From the NCBI GenBank assembly GCA_900759665.1, contig CAAEWE010000043.1, positions 62,001-126,000 on the forward strand: a stretch of DNA of 64,000 bases, written 5' to 3'. The notes under the pieces are model-generated. The model saw nothing but the letters and a program-made list of their open reading frames with translations. It did no database searches and was not told the origin of the DNA. The stretch comes from Lachnospiraceae bacterium (GTDB taxonomy: Bacteria > Bacillota > Clostridia > Lachnospirales > Lachnospiraceae). Below, piece by piece: positions 61,369 through 64,000 of the stretch (its first letter is position 1; each line of letters opens with the position of its first letter). The translations under genes and the position numbers were made by a program.

Positions 61369-61770
61369 ATGGAAGAACAGAGAAGAAATATCCGGATCCC
61401 GGTGAAGATGAATCTGGAGATTTCCGATATCTTTAAACAGGATAATGTAAAAGTTAGCAATATCAATGCACCGATCAAAGTCACGGACATCTGCCGTGAC
61501 GGTATTGGCTTTGTTACCACAAGTGTACTGCCGATCGGGTTTTATTTTAACTCCCGTCTGGAGTTTAAAAGCAGGAATAACGCTATTAACTGCGTAGTTC
61601 AGATCATCCGTCAGAGCAAGAGCGAGGACGGTCTGTACCATTATGGCTGTACCTTTACCGGTATGCCGGCTGTCTTTGACTATATCTTCGAGGAGATGGA
61701 GGAGGAATATAGGAAGACTGAGGCAGAGGCGAATGCTGAGGTGCAGACGCACGGGACAATAGTGGAATAA
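61369..61770 (+). CDS. Small PilZ-domain protein
   Basis: The protein has 133 residues. Arginine motif RRNIRIPVKM at the start, then DICRDGIGFVT, a D-x-S-x-x-G variant with Cys for Ser, and YHYGCTFTGMPAVF as the last strand. The acidic tail EEMEEEYRKTEAEANAE may be helical. It is a probable cyclic-di-GMP effector, though the Ser-to-Cys change could weaken binding. It is the last gene of the aspS-gatCAB transcript, 45 bases after gatB. ATG 61369 is preferred to GTG 61348 because GAGG sits just before it. It is the second PilZ protein in this window. Confidence 0.75.
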   Translation: MEEQRRNIRIPVKMNLEISDIFKQDNVKVSNINAPIKVTDICRDGIGFVTTSVLPIGFYFNSRLEFKSRNNAINCVVQIIRQSKSEDGLYHYGCTFTGMPAVFDYIFEEMEEEYRKTEAEANAEVQTHGTIVE

Positions 61771-61832
61771 AGCAGTGGTTTGATCCGGATATTCACGTTG
61801 TGAAACTTTAGAGTGATTTTTAGAAATGTATG

Positions 61833-61868
61833 GGCGATACCTGATGTATGGGTATCGCCTGTTTTATT
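61833..61868 (+). terminator. Terminator of the aspS-gatCAB-PilZ operon
   Basis: GGCGATACC (61833-61841) pairs with GGTATCGCC (61851-61859), followed by TGTTTTATTT. Confidence 0.85.
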
Positions 61869-61896
61869 TATGGAAAATGCTTCTTTACTATAAATA

Positions 61897-62428
61897 ACTG
61901 AAACTTCCCACATGGAATGATTCGGTGTGCCCATAATATTTCTTATGTTTGTAGAAAATAAATATAGATTTTTGCCCCAAGGTACCTGACAATGCCGTGA
62001 GACTGTGACACCAAAATTGACGCAGATCAGTAGGATTTCTCAAAAGTCTTTGCTTTGCATTGTTTCGATGAATACGTGTCTGGACGACTGAGCCTCTGGG
62101 GTGGGTTCAGCTATTTCGGTAGGCACGCTTTCGCTACGTCGCACTACGCAGTGGTGCATAACGCCACAAAAAACGCGGCGTAAGCACCAGCGAGTGCGAA
62201 AGTGCCCTCGAAATACCTGAATCCCACCCTGAGGCGAGTACGGGAAGACACGTTTATCGAGCATCGAAACAGCAAAGCAATTAGACTTTTCGAAATCCGT
62301 AAGTGACAAGACAATTTTGGTGTCATTAGCTCATGGTTTTCAGATAGTTTAAGGCAAAAATCCAATTTACATTTTGGACATAAGAAATATTATGGGCACA
62401 TTTGACTATTTGATAGGGGAAGTTTGAG
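61897..62428. mobile_element. 532-bp foldback element without transposase
   Basis: The two halves are imperfect inverted repeats over nearly their whole length. Outer ends CTGAAACTTCCC and GGGGAAGTTTGAG; then TGTGCCCATAATATTTCTTA at left (~61930-61949), with its exact reverse complement on the right (~62376-62395); then GATTTTTGCC, TGACACCAAAATTG, GCTTTGC, GTTTCGATG and TATTTCG, each mirrored in the other half. Direct repeats TAAATA (61891-61896, 62429-62434) flank it. No credible gene lies inside. It fills most of the 684-base gap before the invertase gene and is related to the 63-bp element at 56062. Confidence 0.7.
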
Positions 62429-62454
62429 TAAATAAAATACAGGAGGAAATCACG

Positions 62455-63057
62455 ATGGCAGGAATTTATGGATATGTACGGGTATCAAGTGTAGAACAAA
62501 ATGAAGATCGTCAAATGATTGCATTAAAAAAGGCAGGTGTACCGAAACAAGATATTTTTATGGATAAGCAGTCTGGAAAGGATTTCCAGAGGAGAAACTA
62601 TCAAAGACTGATTTCACGGCTGCGGGCGGGAGACTTACTGTACATATTGAGCATTGACCGACTGGGACGGAATTATGTGGAGATACAGGACCAATGGAGA
62701 ATCTTGACAAAAGAGATCAAGGTCAATATCTGTGTTCTGGATATGCCGCTTTTGGATACAAGGAGTGGGAATGACCTTATGGGAACCTTTATCGCTGATC
62801 TGGTGCTTCAGATTCTATCTTTTGTGGCAGAGAATGAAAGAGACAATATCCGAAAAAGACAGGAACAGGGAATTGCAGCAGCAAAACAGCGAGGGGTACA
62901 ATTTGGGAGACCAAAGATGGCGGCACCGCAAAATTTTGAATATTTGATCAAGCAATGGGAGGAGGGTGAATTAAATACGGAAATGGTATTGGAACGATGC
63001 AAGATGAGCAGATCGACATTTTACAGAAGGCTTCGTGAATTTCGCTTGAATCGGTAA
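62455..63057 (+). CDS. Serine recombinase, Hin-like DNA invertase/resolvase
   Basis: The protein has 200 residues, the length of Hin/Gin invertases. The catalytic domain begins IYGYVRVSSVEQNEDRQMIA (nucleophile Ser in RVSS); active-site arginines lie in FQRRNYQRLISRLRAGDLLY and SIDRLGRNYVEI. The long E helix is FVAENERDNIRKRQEQGIAA, followed by GVQFGRPK. The C-terminal HTH is LNTEMVLERCKMSRSTFYRR. AGGAGG precedes ATG 62455. Directly downstream lie two hix-like inverted sites, which are its probable substrates. A resolvase role cannot be excluded from the protein alone. Confidence 0.92.
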   Translation: MAGIYGYVRVSSVEQNEDRQMIALKKAGVPKQDIFMDKQSGKDFQRRNYQRLISRLRAGDLLYILSIDRLGRNYVEIQDQWRILTKEIKVNICVLDMPLLDTRSGNDLMGTFIADLVLQILSFVAENERDNIRKRQEQGIAAAKQRGVQFGRPKMAAPQNFEYLIKQWEEGELNTEMVLERCKMSRSTFYRRLREFRLNR

Positions 63058-63058
63058 G

Positions 63059-63100
63059 AAAATGCAGTATCAAAAAGTGTACTTTTTGATACTGCATTTT
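63059..63100. promoter_or_regulatory. Crossover site 1 (hix-like), also recombinase terminator
   Basis: TATCAAAAAGT, core GT (63079-63080), ACTTTTTGATA. Including flanks AAAATGCAG and CTGCATTTT the palindrome has perfect 20-base arms, and it starts two bases after the recombinase stop. The arms closely resemble the Hin half-site TTATCAAAAACC (recalled). As RNA it forms a strong hairpin ending in TTTT. Confidence 0.85.
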
Positions 63101-63245
63101 CAATTATTAGTATACTATTTTTTTATCCTGGCTTCAAGCAAAATTATTCCATTTGGGCTTAAAATACTGCATAAAACAAAGAAAAAGAGAGAAAAAAGAT
63201 AGTAATTACTAATATAATAGATTCTTGTTTGCGCTATCAAAAAGT
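63081..63245. other. Predicted invertible promoter segment
   Basis: This is the DNA between the two crossover cores. It is AT-rich and has no gene. It carries a promoter on the minus strand (63109-63137) that now points back toward the recombinase. Inversion maps position p to 63326-p, which would place the -10 at 63212-63217 on the plus strand, about 100 bases before the surface protein ATG at 63317. Confidence 0.75.
63109..63137 (-). promoter_or_regulatory. Promoter inside the invertible segment, facing left
   Basis: On the minus strand TTGAAG (63137-63132), 17 bases, TATACT (63114-63109). In the present orientation it would give RNA antisense to the 3' end of the recombinase gene; when inverted it would read into the surface protein gene. 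Confidence 0.65.
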
Positions 63246-63260
63246 ACACTTTTTGATAGC
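63233..63260. promoter_or_regulatory. Crossover site 2 (hix-like)
   Basis: TATCAAAAAGT (63235-63245), core AC (63246-63247), ACTTTTTGATA (63248-63258). It is the exact reverse complement of site 1 over 24 bases; the only asymmetry, AC against GT, gives the two sites opposite polarity, as needed for inversion. Confidence 0.85.
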
Positions 63261-63316
63261 ACAAGCAAGAAAATAGCAAACAGAAAGCGTAAGTATGAAA
63301 CAGGGAGGTAACACAC

Positions 63317-64000
63317 ATGGGAAAAAGGAAAAGGATACGGTTTGCCAGAATAACAAGCCTGGCGTTGACGGTTTCCATGATCATTACGATGAATGGAGTA
63401 TCTGTTGCAGCGGGTTCTGTAAATTCTGGGGTGAAGCCGGAAGAAAAATGGATCAAAATATCCTCTGTACGAGATTTTCAGAGAATTTCTAAAAATCTGG
63501 ATGGAAATTATATCTTAACGGATGATATTGACTTTGGCGGAAAATCTTATCAGCCAATCGGTGATAATAAGGAGCCGTTTACCGGTACTTTAAATGGAGA
63601 TGGGCATATTTTGTCCAATGTAAATATTGAAGCAGAAGATCAGAAAGACAGTTTATTTGCCGGATTATTTGGTGTTGTTGATTCTGCAAAGATATCTGAT
63701 CTGGCAGTAGAAGAATGTGAGATCACAAGTGATACCAAAAATGGGATATATGCCGGAGTGATTGCCGGAAAAATGAATAATACGTCTTTGGAAAATGTCT
63801 ATGTAGACGGTAAGATCACATCGGAAAAAGACACGGCATACACTCTGGGTGGAATTGCGGGAGCTGTTTTTCAAAATAATGATACGGCAAAGGAAGAAAT
63901 AGAGTATAACATTTCCAGTGCTGTCAGCAATGTGGAGATTCAGACTGCAAAGGGTGCTCATGGAGAGAAGGGAACTCTTGCCGGATACGTGGAGGATACT
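63317..64000 (+). CDS. Secreted surface protein with GLUG-like repeats, 5' part
   Basis: Open to the window end; 228 codons are visible. Signal peptide: KRKRIRFARITSLALTVSMI followed by ITMNGVSVAA. A beta-helix/GLUG-type region follows: ISSVRDFQRISKNLDGNYIL, DDIDFGGKSYQPIGD, FTGTLNGDGHILSNVNIEAE, then G-rich turns GLFGVVDSAKISDLAVEECE, AGVIAGKMNNTSLENVYVDG and GGIAGAVFQNND. Such proteins are often large wall-attached adhesins. GGGAGG precedes ATG 63317. No convincing forward promoter is seen in the present orientation of the invertible segment just upstream. Confidence 0.85.
   Translation, partial: MGKRKRIRFARITSLALTVSMIITMNGVSVAAGSVNSGVKPEEKWIKISSVRDFQRISKNLDGNYILTDDIDFGGKSYQPIGDNKEPFTGTLNGDGHILSNVNIEAEDQKDSLFAGLFGVVDSAKISDLAVEECEITSDTKNGIYAGVIAGKMNNTSLENVYVDGKITSEKDTAYTLGGIAGAVFQNNDTAKEEIEYNISSAVSNVEIQTAKGAHGEKGTLAGYVEDT

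Noticed and set aside
62040..62309. 89-codon minus-strand frame inside the foldback element
   Set aside because: Falls in an inverted repeat without a ribosome site; the opposite arm has no equivalent frame. Probably structural sequence, not a gene.
63213..63218. Forward TATAAT before the surface protein gene
   Set aside because: No acceptable -35 about 17 bases upstream (sequence is GAGAAA-like) and no TGn extension. It leaves some chance of weak expression in the present orientation.
63115..63456. 113-codon minus-strand frame across the invertible segment
   Set aside because: Antisense to the surface protein start and crossing site 2; Phe/Leu-rich shadow of AT-rich DNA.
1..64000. CRISPR arrays, rRNA genes, prophage or replication origin
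   Set aside because: No regularly spaced repeats, rRNA sequence, phage structural genes or DnaA-box cluster was seen.

Overview
The window reads as chromosomal DNA of a gut-type anaerobic Firmicute, most likely a member of the Lachnospiraceae. That placement is my inference. It rests on the gene order priA-def-fmt-rsmB-rlmN-prpC-prkC-rsgA-rpe-thiN, LL-diaminopimelate aminotransferase (dapL), an AspRS-GatCAB route to Asn-tRNA under a T-box, phosphoketolase, and purine synthesis with separate IMP cyclohydrolase and AICAR formyltransferase genes. Shine-Dalgarno sites are strong (AAGGAGG type), and many promoters fit TTGACA-N17-TATAAT.

Layout. 1-10.7 kb: housekeeping operon for replication restart, formyl-Met metabolism, rRNA/tRNA modification, Hanks-type kinase and phosphatase, ribosome GTPase, a PilZ protein and thiamine. 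10.8-13.3 kb: a sodium symporter, then a graveyard of broken genes (LuxR-type HTH piece, polyamine-type ABC ATPase pieces, aldehyde dehydrogenase tail). 13.4-17.5 kb: phosphoketolase and PEP carboxykinase, convergent. 17.9-22.9 kb: CorA, a split OatA-like O-acyltransferase pair, and a divergent BlaI/BlaR1-like regulator pair. 22.9-25.6 kb: a ZTP riboswitch with the last two steps of IMP synthesis. 25.7-28.4 kb: a TetM/EF-G-like GTPase fused to a YacP/Rae1-like NYN nuclease domain. 28.5-34.2 kb: MoxR-DUF58-transglutaminase operon, DUF1292, and a receiver-ComFB protein. 34.3-48.2 kb: proS, a CDF metal exporter, branched-chain amino acid genes (leuC, leuD, leuB, ilvD, ilvB) interrupted by CDP-ribitol genes tarI-tarJ, then serC-serA. 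48.4-52.8 kb: folate genes, tRNA-Pro(CGG), dapL. 53-56 kb: secreted DUF1002 protein, FN3-like lipoprotein, MIF-like protein. 56.1-61.8 kb: T-box, aspS, gatCAB, PilZ. 61.9-64 kb: a foldback mobile element, a Hin-like invertase, an invertible segment and the start of a surface protein gene.

The most exciting feature is at the right end. Two 24-bp palindromic sites (arms TATCAAAAAGT/ACTTTTTGATA) resemble Hin/hix crossover sites and differ only in the central dinucleotide, GT versus AC. They are therefore exact inverted copies of each other. They bracket a segment of about 165 bp that carries a good promoter (TTGAAG-N17-TATACT) pointing away from the downstream secreted GLUG-like protein gene. 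The serine invertase gene lies immediately upstream. This looks like a self-contained phase-variation switch captured in its OFF orientation. Other notable items are a T-box whose specifier loop reads GAAC (overlapping Glu and Asn codons), the ribosomal-protection-GTPase/A-site-nuclease fusion, the BlaI/BlaR1-like pair divergent from a split O-acetyltransferase with four copies of GGTTGACA between them, and two related non-autonomous elements with 6-bp target duplications.
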